Positions 1-10,709 of a DNA stretch of 64,000 nucleotides are shown here, in pieces. Each line of letters starts with the position of its first letter. Positions within the stretch are counted from its first letter, which is position 1. The notes under the pieces are model-generated. The model was not told the DNA's origin. It worked only from the letters and a program-made list of their open reading frames with translations, and ran no database searches. The DNA is from Epiperipatus broadwayi (taxonomy: Eukaryota > Onychophora > Udeonychophora > Euonychophora > Peripatidae): positions 9,661,154 through 9,725,153 of the forward strand of contig JAQFVV010012395.1 of assembly GCA_028023455.1 (NCBI GenBank), in the 5' to 3' direction. A program made the position numbers and the translations under genes.

Positions 1-1035
1 TATTCCTTCTCATCTGGCTCATTCCCAAGTGGAAAGGAAAACCCAGGAAATTACTGGGCTTACCTTGATAAACTTGTGTGTCTGATTTTGCCTGTGTATA
101 TTGACCATGCTGGTGATTTATTGATGTTAATTTTTAATTTGAACTTTTTTGTGTATTCTTCTATTATTTCCTGTAGTATATGTATTTGCTTTTTGGAGTT
201 TAGAAACACTGTGACATCATCCATATAAGCTATGCAGGGAATGTATGTATTAGTATTTGGTATTTGAATTCCTTGAATTTTTTTATTTATTTGCTCTAGC
301 AGTGGATTTAAATAAAAGGTAAATAACAGTGTGCTTAGTGGAGAACTTTGCGGGATTGATTGGCTGAGATTGAATGATGATGTGGATCTACCATTGAGCG
401 TGATATGTATTTCTCTATTTAGAAGCAAATTGCTTATTGTATATAATATTGTTTTAGGTATCTGTTTTTTTTTTTAGCTGGCTCAATAGTGTTTCTATTA
501 GGACAGAGTCAAAAGCACTTTCAAAATCCAGCTGAACTACCATTGGTGCATATTTTTTTCTTTTTAATAACTGAATTGATTAGCGTTTTATATATTAGTG
601 CTGCCTGCCCTGTGGATGATCCCTTTTTTTGCGTATTGATGCTGTGATATTATTGGTTCTATGTATTGTTCAATTTTATCCTTTATGACCTTTTCCAGTA
701 TTTTTATTCCCAATGGCTTCATTGAGATTGGTCAGAGATTGGCTAGTGTGGAAATTGGTTCTTGTTTTTTCATAAATGGGACCATTGATATTGGATATAG
801 TCCTTGTATATTGTATAGTTTCTGTGATAATTGATTTGCAAGTTGGCATAAATATTTATTTGTGAATTGGCTGAGATGTGACAGTACAAATTGTGGGATC
901 CCTGGTGGCCCTAGATGACATGTGCTTGGGACTGAGTTTAAAACTATTGCAAAATCTTTTATTTCAAAAGATGTTTTCATTTCTGGCTTGCCAAAATAAT
1001 CTGAAAGTGGTTTGAAATGATTGTTTAGTGAGCTT
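1..1035 (-). pseudogene. Decayed L1/Tx1-like LINE ORF2 fragment
   Basis: This is the reverse-transcriptase part of a non-LTR retrotransposon, related to the well preserved LINE at 41.5-45.7 kb. Reading the minus strand, 980-732 matches the pre-RT segment (both contain SHLSQF and PFMKK). About 545-470 carries the RT motif QLDFESAFDSV, and 428-60 carries NREIHITLNG and the catalytic YMDD box at about 227-216. Sequence downstream of YMDD, with FLGFP near the window start, continues the match, so the 3' end lies outside the window. The copy is dead: the usual SQGSPLS loop reads PQSSPLS, and a run of eleven T at about 466-476 breaks the frame. Its 5' end stops near the TTA tract, so it is truncated there or interrupted. 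I am confident of the RT identity and less so of the exact 5' edge. Confidence 0.85.
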
Positions 1036-1093
1036 TTTTTTGAAGTAGTTATTATTTATTATTATTACCATTTTCTTTATTTTCCATTCTTGA

Positions 1094-1523
<430 letters not shown>

Positions 1524-1559
1524 AGAAGAAGAAGAAAGCACCACTCATAAAATGAATAT

Positions 1560-1870
1560 GGTCACCCCAACTTAAAAAAAATGGAGAGAAAAAACTATCC
1601 TAGAAATGAGTTTTGTGATGATTACACAAACCAATCTGTGAACTACAAAGATGCTCATATATAGAACAAGCTGGTTCATATTTTTCTTTACTTGATACAG
1701 ATTCATCAATAGAAACTTTTTCTTTCTGAAATACTCAATATAACTCTCAAATGTAATACATTTTTGCCATATCTTCTTAATGGAAATAATTGGCATGCCA
1801 TTTTTTTAGAATGTCTTTGATATAATCCTTATAATGAAGATGGAATTTGGGTTCTACCACTCTTACAAAA
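1560..1870 (-). pseudogene. 3' tail of a LINE, C2H2-like C-terminus
   Basis: On the minus strand this encodes a decayed tail that reads HYKDYIKDILKKW early and ends in a finger-like stretch, ACSIYEHLCSSQIGL followed by CNHHKTHF. The same arrangement recurs on the plus strand at 4040-4370 and, more weakly, at 48995-49245. From general knowledge, many animal LINE polyproteins end in a basic RYKDTLK-type segment followed by a zinc-finger-like C..C....GL..H...H motif. I infer that these are 3' ends of one such family. Several stops and frame changes show that it is dead. The alternative is an unrelated repeat that only resembles this tail. Confidence 0.55.
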
Positions 1871-2069
1871 ACTATGCTCAAGTCCATCATAAAACATCTT
1901 TTTAGGCAGTATTTCATTGTTCATTTGTTTTTAAATACCCAATCCAATGAATTTTGTGATTTTACAATAGTGAAATCAACAGTATCACATCCATTAAGTT
2001 GAACTACATATAGCTTGGTTTTATGATCTTGCTATAGTACTTTTAAAATTTTATGTAGAATATAGTGTC

Positions 2070-4035
2070 TAAATTTCACACCCATACAATCATCATTATC
2101 CATTGCAGGATGAAGGTCTCTCCAAATTCAATCCATCTTCTCCAATCATTAGCTTCTCTTCTCCACATCACACCTGCACACTTTCTTATTTCATCCATCT
2201 CACATGTGGTATCTTTCTGGGTCTTTTACAATCTCTTGGAATTCAGTATAAGATTTCAATTGTCCATCTATTATCTCTTCTAGTAATATGTCCAGCCCAA
2301 CTTCATTTCAGTCTTTTAATTCTTTCAATGAGGTAACAGCTGTTTGTTCTCTTACTCATATATTGCATTTTCAATCTCTTCTTGTTACTTCCAACATGCA
2401 TCCCTCCATACTTCTTTGAATGGTCTGAGGTTTTTGTATTGCTCTTCTATTAAGTGTCCAAGTCTCAGATCCTTAAGTAAGAACTGGTAAAACCCATTTA
2501 TTAAAAAGCATGTTTCCTTTTAGTATCAAGTTATTTCTATCAAAAGCACTATAACCAAGTTTAATCCATGATTAATTTCATCCATTATATTTCCATCTGT
2601 ATTAATAATCTGACCAAGGTATTTGTAACTGTTAACTTCTTCCAACTCATCATAATCAATCTTTATTTTTATATTTTGAGGTCCTACTTTCATCTGATAA
2701 CTTCTGCAACATTTCCTGCAGCTCTAAATCATTATTTGCAAAAACAACTACATCATCTGCAAAATCTAAATGACTTAAATCAGGGGTCCCCAACCCTATG
2801 CCCATGGGCACCATGGTGCCCGCAGATCATTTTATGTGTGCCCACGCTATCTGAACACGATAAAAAATTATTTATCAGATATAAATAAATTTAATTTTTA
2901 AAATTTCTTATAAATTATTGTATTATATTGTTATCAAATTGTAGGGCATACTATACTTTTACAGCGTAAAAATATAAACATTAATTATATGTTAAAATTT
3001 TATTTTTGAAATAAATATTTTTTTGTACATTATGTGTATTATTAACAATATCCAACTATAAATTTACATTGAAAAAATAAATGGTGCTCGCCACCTGGTT
3101 GAAAAAATAAATGGTGCCCGCCATCTGGCCAGTATTATAGAATGTGCTCTTACATGCAAAAAGGTTGGAGATCCCTGACTTAAATAATCTCCATTTACTT
3201 TCACTTCTTTAGCTTTCCATTTTAATCCACAAATACCAATCTTGCAGAACTGCTGTAAAAAGTTTTGAAGATATGGAGACACCTTGTCTTACAACCTTCT
3301 CAATGTTAACTTTCCCAGTATTATTATGTAATCTAATTGTTGCTGTTGCATTTTTAGAAATATTCTTTAAAATATGACAATATCCTGAATCTATATCTTA
3401 TTAAATGCCTTTTCATAATTTACAAATCCAAAGCATAATGGCAACTAATATTCATTTGTCCTTTCTATAACTTCTCTCAATGTCTGGATTTGATCTATTG
3501 TACTAAAACTACTTTTAAATCCAGCTTGTTTTCTTGGTTGGTGGAAATCCAATGTTCTTTGTAGACAAATTATAATTATCTTGGTAAAAATTTTGTATAA
3601 AACTGATAGGTCTAAAATTTCTAATACTTCCAATCATCTCGTACCTCTTTATCATTTAAACATTTGGTATATAACTTTGCTAAAAAAAATTCTATTTCTT
3701 CACCTATTTTTTTTAATATATCAATTATAATTCCATCATTACCTGAAGCCTATCCTTTCTTTATAAATTGAATTGCATGTCTCACTTCTTCATTTAATAT
3801 TCTGAGCAATTTGGAAGATATAATAGATATAAAGGTATGTGTTTTTAATTATTATATAATTCTTGATAGAAGTCTTCTACACATTTCATGATATCATCTC
3901 TCTTTTTAGTAATAATTTCATCTTTTTTTTCTTATTGCAGATATAAATGTCCTACCAATACCAAAATGTTGTTTTATACTCTTGAGACTTTTATTCTCTT
4001 CTATAGCTTTCCGTGCTAGTTCACAATTATACTTT
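2070..4035 (-). pseudogene. RTE-like LINE, RT and C-terminal part, decayed
   Basis: The minus strand encodes successive pieces of an RTE-type reverse transcriptase. RKAIEENKSLKSIKQHFG lies at about 4010-3950, the RT segment KQAGFKSSFSTIDQIQTLRE within 3633-3445, a VRQGVSISSKLFTAVL-like motif near 3300-3250, and VNGDYL at 3214-3190. The post-RT region SYKYLGQII lies near 2640-2600, and the C-terminal end near 2150-2075. Frame changes and stops are frequent. The endonuclease end is missing: the copy stops at about 4035 against an oppositely oriented LINE tail. A hAT-type element splits it at 2781-3177. It belongs to the same family as 4845-8715 and 10710-12055. Confidence 0.85.
2773..3185. mobile_element. 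Non-autonomous hAT-type element with 8-bp TSD
   Basis: The element proper is 2781-3177, 397 bp. It starts CAGGGGTCCCCAACC and ends GGTTGGAGATCCCTG, terminal inverted repeats that match at 13 of 15 positions. It is flanked on both sides by ACTTAAAT (2773-2780 and 3178-3185), an exact 8-bp target duplication as expected for the hAT superfamily. It has no transposase; the short reading frames inside are incidental. Near the right end the phrase AAAAAATAAATGGTGC occurs twice. It interrupts the RTE-like reading frame just after VNGDYL, so it is younger than that LINE copy. Confidence 0.88.
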
Positions 4036-4039
4036 CTTA

Positions 4040-4370
4040 TATCAAAACCCCATCTAAGTTATAAGGATTATCTTGAAGACATTCTAATGAAGTGCAAACA
4101 TGCTTGTTTTCATCAGAATGATATAGCAGAAAATAGAATAATACATAGGAGAACTATAATTAGACATGATGTTAAAGTATTTCAGAATGAAAAGTTTTCT
4201 GCTGAGGAAACTAAAAGACAACAATGGAAAATGTCAAAAAAACAGAAAATGGACTTGCATGTTCTATATATGAATGTATTTCTGGTTCACATATTAATTT
4301 GTATACTCATCACAAAACTAATTTTTAATCCCCCTTCTCTATTCTTTTTTTTTTATTTGGATTGAAATCA
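4040..4370 (+). pseudogene. 3' tail of a LINE, C2H2-like C-terminus
   Basis: The translation contains LSYKDYLEDILMKC, then HRRTIIRHDVKVF and SAEETKRQQWK. In a shifted frame it ends ACSIYECISGSHINLYTHHK, a zinc-finger-like C...C..H..HH pattern. It matches the minus-strand copy at 1560-1870 in order and spacing. The reading frame called from about 3982 joins the antisense RTE element to this tail at roughly 4040 and is therefore an artefact across two elements. It is likely a 5'-truncated LINE end. Confidence 0.55.
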
Positions 4371-4844
4371 AATAATCAGAGTCATTTTTGAGTGGGTGTT
4401 TATTATTAATCTTTAATTAAATGCAAAATATATATTTTGCTAAAAATGATCAACTGTAGCTTAAATTACAGAAAGTTGTTATTAACAGAAAACAGACTTT
4501 TAACTTTTCATGGAGGCCTAAAGAAATTAAGCAGGTAAAAATCCCCATGTTTATTCCATATGTTCTTGTCACCCCAAATGTTGTTGCTGTGTGATATTCA
4601 TATATGTAAATGAACATGAATAGGCTTCTCACCATGATAACTAGTCTTCATGGTGACCTTATTGATTTTTATCCTAAATTTAAGATTTAAAAATATAACA
4701 ATTTTTCTTTTCAGTTGCCTGATAGTTCTCATCTAAGATATCAGCTGTTTTCTTAAAGATAGAATAAATGTTGTGGGTGAATGACCTTTACTTTAAGATG
4801 TTTTACAAATATGATAAAGCTATAAAGTTTCCAGTTAAAGATGG
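4371..4844. other. AT-rich DNA, nothing recognised
   Basis: I see no reading frame with homology, no repeat shared with the rest of the window, and no tRNA-like boxes here. It separates the LINE tail from the 5' part of the plus-strand RTE-like element. Confidence 0.6.
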
Positions 4845-6857
4845 AGGTTGATAAAAATTACATGATTGTAAACCCAAATTGCCATTTAATGCTGATCTTT
4901 TATTTAGTTATCTATAAAAATAGATCACTTTTAAATGAATGAACATCAAATGAATTGGAAGAACTACTTAATATTAAATGATACATTGTTGGACTTTAAT
5001 TGATTTAAAAACTGAGCATCTGGTTTATTAAAGAGTCATAAATGTCAATAATACAAAGAGAATGAGATTAATTATAGATTGATGATATATTAGATAGAGA
5101 AGCAAGATTATTCAAATTAATGGAAGATAACAAATGCAGAGAATTTAAGTTTATGCCCAACTAGTTCACATTACGATGAAGATGTGAAGGATTTTTATAT
5201 GGACTTTAAAATGCTTTTAATGAGACCAAACAGTATTTTAAAATTATAATGGGAGAGTGAAAAATAAAGAGAAGATTTAAAAGTGTTATTGGTAAAGAGG
5301 ATATAGAAGTTTCCAGAAAAATAAAAGTTATATATTACTTTTTTTCTTTGAGAAAAATATTAAATGGATATGGACTAGGAAAATAAAGATGTAACAGAAT
5401 TGGGTTTATATTTTGTCTTGTAGAAAATCTGTACTTCAAAATTATAATGTTTTTATTAGATTTAACCCAGGAAGTGATCATTGATTAATAAGATGGAAAA
5501 GATAATGCAAAACAAGAGAGATGAAAATTATTAAGAAAATATTAATAGTTGATATTACGTATGACTTTCAGAAATGTTACAAAAAATTTAAATTAGAACT
5601 TGCTTATCATTTTAAACTATTGACAGACTTTGAAAATGATCCAGATTTGATTGAAATCAACAATAAGATAACTGATACTCTAATCAAGAAGTGTGACAAA
5701 TGTAGCAGGTCCAAAGAAGCAGCAATTTAGCAGTAAATTTCCAGCTGAGACAAAATGATGTATGAATAAATGAAGGAATAGGAAAAAATATCATTCATTT
5801 AATAATAAATAACATGAAAGGCTGAAAACCTTTGACAGATGTGCCTTAAAAATGCTTATATAACAGCCAATCAGATGTAATAATGACTATACAGGGAACT
5901 CTCAAGTCAAAACACAGGGCACAGATTTTACAAGAAAAAGATTAATCTAGTTTTGTAAAATAATATAATAATTTTAAAATGTATAGTTATGAATTGACAA
6001 GGAAAGCTATAGAAGAGCATAAAAATCTCACTGTATAAATTTCCTTCTGCAATAAAAAGAAGAGAATTAACTATTATGAAAAAGACAGATGACATCATAA
6101 AACGTATGTAACAGTACTATGAATAATTATATAGTAATAAGGAACAAAAAGTAAACTACCCCTTACAAATGATATATCTCCTGAATAGCCAAGCATTTTT
6201 AATGAAGAAGTAAGAGATGTAATTAAATGTACAAAGTAGAAAAGAGCTCCAGGAAATAATGAAATTATTATTGGTATTTACAAAAAAAAAAAAAAAAAAA
6301 AAAAATGAAGAAATAAAAATAGATATATTGGCAAATCTATATATCAAATATCTAAATAATGTAGCAGATTGTTGGAAGAATGCATTAATAATTTGATGTT
6401 TAAGAAAGCTGAAAAATAATATATTAGAAATTACAGAGTTATCAGTCTTCTTTAAATTGTGTGGAAAATCTTTACTTCATCTGCTGCGAAATTTGAATAC
6501 AAGCCAATCAAAGGAATAATCTGGATTTTAAAATAGTTTTAGCATAGTGGAACAAATTCAAGTACTGAGATGAATTACAAAAGAGAAGTTGCCATTATGC
6601 TTTGGGTAAGTAGATTTTGAAAAGGCATATAATTCTATAATTATTCCTACAGTAAGTAAAATTTTGAATCAACAACATATAAACCTGGACTACTGTCATA
6701 TTATAAAGAATATTTATGAAAATACAGCAGCAGTGATTAGATTACATGATAACATTAAGAAGATTAACATTAAAGATGGTATATGGTGGGTTAATTCCAT
6801 ATCTTCAAAGCATTTTATATCACATTCACAAAAAGTATTTTTGAAATATGAACTTTT

Positions 6858-7210
6858 CTACAGTGCAGGCTTTTTTATACCTGCACTTCTGTATGTAATA
6901 TATAGAGGGTTTAAACTCAGACTTTTACATGACCCTCAATCATCCATGCTATCTCTTACCGAGTAATACACTTTATTACACACAATGTTGAAAAGATAAA
7001 TAATCATCAATATAAGTATTTAGGCTAAATCAGCATTCATCAGTTGGTCCAGATTATCATCTCCACACATATATACAATCAAAACTCAGCTTACTTTAAG
7101 ATAGCCAATCTTCATACATTAATGGACAGGTTTCAAAACATTCCACCCCACAACTCTTCAGCTGTCTATTTCATTGAAAATCTGAAGATGGAATGCTCAA
7201 AGCCAAGGAA
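6858..7210 (+). repeat. Foldback-family repeat inserted in RTE element
   Basis: About 350 bp are shared with the repeats at 15.0-16.0 kb and 49.6-50.3 kb. Landmarks in order are a small hairpin of GCAGG and CCTGC around an AT-rich loop, AAACTCAGACTTT, ACACACAATGTTGAAAAGAT, CATCAGTTGGTCCAGATTA, CAACTCTTCAGC and ATTGAAAATCTGAAGATGGA. It separates RTE coding sequence ending near 6855 from coding sequence that resumes at 7211, so it inserted after the LINE did. Confidence 0.75.
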
Positions 7211-7419
7211 ATAAAAATAGGTGGTGATTATTTAATTTATCTAATTTTTACAGATGATGTACTTGTTTGTTTTTTAGAAATAAAACTTCTGAGCTTTGGG
7301 AAAGGTTATAAGAGTTATCAGTTAAAAATTAGAAAGTAAGTCTAAAGTTAAATAAAGTATTGTTCAACAGATTTTCTCAGCAAAAGATAATAAGCATTGA
7401 TTGTTTGTATTAATATATA

Positions 7420-8232
7420 CAGGAGAATCCAAAAATAACCGGAATTTTGTAATTAAAAATTGTACATTTATTTTTAGGTGTTGCAAATTGAATCACTTTA
7501 AAAATTAGTCTATTTAATGCAATGCCCATCTAAACCTGTTTGTCACTTTTCAAAGTAGTCCAAAAACATTTGCTAAGGGATGCATTTTAACACTTCTGTC
7601 ATTTTCCCCTCAGTTCTAAGTCTGCAAAAAAAAAATTGAGACATTTCTTTCATTTGAGAGATTTAAAAGTGGCCTGAAGTGAGATTGAGTGAATATGACT
7701 GATATATAAGCTGAGTCATGCTGAATTTAATTAAAAAGTATTTCACACTCAAGATTTTGAGAGATTTTTCTTTGTGAGAGTAACACATCACATAAATCTT
7801 TCAGATCTTGCAAATAAACTAAATTTGAGAAAAAAATGTTGTTTGCATGACTTTGGACTTCACTTGCCAAGCTTTTTAGAGATGTGTTGAATTTAACATT
7901 TCAATTAAACCACTCATAACTTGTGATTTTATAAAATTATCTTGCTTATAATCTCGTTCAAGTATTACAACTATTTTCTTTGCCATTTTCTATAAATAAA
8001 CATAGAATTTCACATTGTCAAACTTTTCGGCCATTATAAAAAAAAATTGACAAATACATGAAATTCACTTTGCAAAAAAAAATGTTCTACATAGCCCCAC
8101 GATATCACATGTTGATGTCATTTGGCAGATTGACACAGAGGGTTCCTACAAGATGTATGTAACAGTAGAAGTATATATTACAATAGGTGCACAAACCAGA
8201 GAACAATTCTGGTTATTTTCTCATCCTCCTCA
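7420..8232. mobile_element. Tc1/mariner-like element, decayed
   Basis: Imperfect terminal inverted repeats are visible. The left end reads CAGGAGAATCC then AAAAATAACCGG. The right end, reverse complemented, reads TGAGGAGGATG then AGAAAATAACCAG. A TA dinucleotide flanks each end (7418-7419 and 8233-8234), as expected for TA-targeting elements. The interior, about 0.8 kb, has weak transposase-like coding character on the minus strand but is full of stops, so I cannot confirm a catalytic triad. RTE coding sequence flanks it on both sides (resuming INHRFKLG after 8240), which independently supports an insertion. Confidence 0.65.
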
Positions 8233-9010
8233 TAAATGAAACATAATAAAATTAATCATAGATTTAAACTTGGATAGAGTGCTTTCTGTAAAAACAACTT
8301 AGTATTAACATACTTATGTATTTGGAAAAAAGTTTTAATGGAAGTGTTAAATTAATTTTACTTACAGATCTGAGATTTAGATACTTAACAGAACAGCAAT
8401 ACAGAGACTTCAGATCATTCATTAAAATGTTGAAGGATGTATGCTGAAAGCAGTAACAGGAAATCAGATGAAATATGAAAGAAGAAACAAGAATCTCTGA
8501 CCTTGAAAGAATTAAAAGATTGAAATGGCACTGGATTGGACATACTGCTAAAAAAGATCCCAAGAAATTGTAAAAGTTGTAGGAGATTAAATGTAAGATT
8601 AATAGTTGATATAAGGAAGCTTATTGGGTGATGTGAAAAGAAGTTATGGATTAGAGAAACTGAATTATGGAAGCATCTTCATTCTGTCTTGTATTGATAA
8701 TGTTTAAAAAGATTGAAGATTAATATTTAGCTTAATAAATAATTAGAAATACTCATTATATTATTTAATAAAAATATCAAATGTTTGAAAACAAAAAAAA
8801 TTGGCCTTTGTAGGTTAAGTTGCAGGAATTAGTTTGTGTCTGTGTTAGAATCTTTATTGTTTCATTAAAGAAGGCTATTCATATATTCATCTAAGAAAGA
8901 CTTTTTTAAAAAAACTTAAACTTTTTAAAACAATAGTCTTTCTTAAATTGATTTACTTGATAATATATCAAGCTCAATAATAAAATAGTTCTATTATTGA
9001 TTTTATTATT

Positions 9011-9100
9011 TTTTTTATGTGCCAAAGCGTCGGCCGGGAAGCGAACCTCGAAATAACTGCTTGTAAGGCAGCTGTGCTAATCACTCGGCGTTTTGGCTAT
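9011..9100 (-). mobile_element. Class-II-tRNA-like SINE, diverged copy
   Basis: Reverse complemented, this reads as a tRNA-like body with GCCGAGTGATTAGCACAG (A-box-like) and GAGGTTCGCTTCCCGG (B-box), preceded by GCCAAAACG and ending CGACGCTTTGGCAC. It is the most diverged of the six copies in the window. An AT-rich T run lies on the 3' side. I see no clear target duplication. A real tRNA gene is unlikely because the acceptor stem is poor. Confidence 0.75.
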
Positions 9101-9243
9101 GAATAGAAAATTTATCAAGAAAAAATTTCTGGAGCTATCTTGTAATCTTGCAAAAGAGTTGTAATGTTTTGTATTTCTTGAGATAGATATACTCTAAAAA
9201 AAAAAAAAAAAAAAAGAGTGTTATCTACATTTTTTTTTGTAAA

Positions 9244-9334
9244 GTGTCATAGCATCGGCCGGGACGCGAACCCGCAACCTGGGCAACTGCTTGCAAGTAC
9301 AAGGCAGTCGCGCTGACCTCTCGACCACCAATGC
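9244..9334 (-). mobile_element. Class-II-tRNA-like SINE
   Basis: The minus strand reads GCATTGGTGGTCGAGAGGTC, then AGCGCGACTGCC, and the B-box GCGGGTTCGCGTCCCGG, ending CCGATGCTATGACAC. GCATTGG pairs with CCGATGC over seven positions as an acceptor stem. A run of T follows at 9230-9240, equivalent to an A tail on the element strand. The long segment between the anticodon arm and the B-box is like the variable arm of Leu/Ser-type tRNAs. Confidence 0.85.
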
Positions 9335-10139
9335 TCATTATCATAAATCTTTTCCACACGTCTTTGGTCATATGTTATTAATTACATCCATCAGGTGTTA
9401 AAAGCGAATAGAAACCATTATCTACCTTGCGTGAGAGTGTTGTGAAAATTACATTATAGAAATATTATTCATTAAATGGATAATCTCAAATCTAATGAAT
9501 GACTAAAAACAATTAATATATGTTCATTACCCGAATCCAAAGTAACTTAACTCATTCAAAATATTCTACTTAAAAATAGTATTTTTTTTTTTTAAAAAAA
9601 AAAAAACAGTTTGCTTATAAAAAAAAAGAGATTTGTCCTTTCTTCTGATACTTTGTAAAAATTGTAGATATTTTTAAAAAAAACATAGGAAAGCACTTCA
9701 ACTGGAACCTACGTTCTTTTTTTTTTTTGTTTACTTTCTACATTATTATTGTTTTTAGAAATGTTTTTTTTTAATTGCTCTATTATATCAAAGATAGATT
9801 TGTTTATATTTTTTATGTTATCTTATATATACTGTATTTGATTGCATTCTCTATATAGCCGCATATAGGTTAATAAATAAGACTGATATTTTGTTTACAA
9901 TTATTTAAAAAGTTGCTCCAGTTTCTATTATTAAACTATCTTATTATTTCTAGTTTTAAGTATTTTTAAAATACGATAGGTTTGATCCATGTTTCATATA
10001 CTGTCTTTTATTCTTTATATTTCTAACAATATGATTGCCATCTAATGTAGAACTTTATGTTTGAATATAAAAAACATAAGAATAAGAAATAAATAAATTA
10101 AAATATCTTGCTTTTTCAATCACTAATTAATATTAATGC
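9335..10139. other. AT-rich DNA with homopolymer runs
   Basis: No coding or repeat-family signal is recognised. Several T and A homopolymer runs occur (about 9583-9605, 9718-9729 and 9764-9772). Confidence 0.6.
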
Positions 10140-10275
10140 CTTGTATGTTTTGGTGTAATTGGTAGAATTGCAGATTTCAAGTTCAAGATTCCTCAATCAT
10201 GAACCAATTGTATACCTTTTGATGCTTAAACTTTCTATGAATTTCTTAGTAATAAACTATTTGAGTATATTAATG
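10140..10275 (+). mobile_element. Second tRNA-like SINE family, copy 1
   Basis: The head TGTAATTGGTAGAATTGCAG resembles a tRNA A-box region. About 70 bp later comes the tail CTATGAATTTCTTAGTAATA then AACTATTTGA. The same head and tail, in the same order and spacing, recur at 14808-14935 and 50588-50735. This points to a dispersed short element distinct from the class-II-tRNA SINE. The B-box is degenerate in all three copies, so the tRNA origin is an inference. Confidence 0.55.
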
Positions 10276-10709
10276 TAATCATTTTTAAATGACAGTTTTT
10301 TTTTATTTTAAAAGTTTTCTTTGTCCCATGTTGAACGGATCAAGAAGGTTTAAGGTTTCATATTTGTTTTTTATATACTATCTTGAAAGCACTAATAATA
10401 CAACAATAGCTCAACTGCCTACCACACAAATTACCCCAAAACCATCCATTATTCAATTAACTGATCAATTCCTCATTACTTGAAGCTTGAAAGCTTGATG
10501 AATATAGATTTATTTTTCACTTTTCATCTAGAATAAATTTTTGCCTCTCAGTGAGACGTTTAAAGATTGTTTTTACTATAATGTTTTACTTGAGATATAT
10601 TGTTATAAAAAAATTATACTTAAATATTTTTTACAAATAATACTGTTGTTTGTAAATTTTATATGGTACTTGTTATTATTTATGAAATTTATTTGTTTTT
10701 TAATTATAT
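10276..10709. other. AT-rich DNA, nothing recognised
   Basis: Short open frames here have no recognisable motifs. A small direct repeat, GAAGCTT and GAAAGCTTGATG, occurs near 10480-10500. Confidence 0.55.

Larger units (their letters stand above)
4845..8715 (+). pseudogene. Decayed, near full-length RTE-like LINE
   Basis: Pieces of endonuclease, RT and C-terminus occur in the right order. The endonuclease start (HLMLIFYL, ELEELLNIK) is at about 4870-4965. SSHYDEDVKDFYMDF is near 5165-5210 and NPGSDH near 5465. The linker KFKLELAYHFKLLTDFENDP is in the open stretch 5521-5730. TRKAIEEHKNL is near 6000, EVRDVIKCTK with RAPGN near 6205-6260, and IIKNIYENTAAVIRLHDN in 6664-6770. The RT active-site region IKIGGDYLIYLIFTDDVL, with the FTDD box, is at 7211-7270. 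The tail KWHWIGHTAKKDPKK lies at 8523-8570. Many stops show that it is long dead. A foldback repeat (6858-7210) and a mariner-like element (7420-8232) interrupt it. Confidence 0.85.

Noticed and set aside
3982-4365. A 127-codon reading frame as a host gene
   Set aside because: It begins in the antisense of an RTE-like element and ends in a LINE tail of opposite orientation, so it is a chance fusion across the junction near 4040.
9011-9334. Functional tRNA genes (class II, Leu/Ser-like)
   Set aside because: The bodies are diverged between copies, the anticodon arm varies in length, and several relatives in the window have A tails and target duplications. They are SINE copies.
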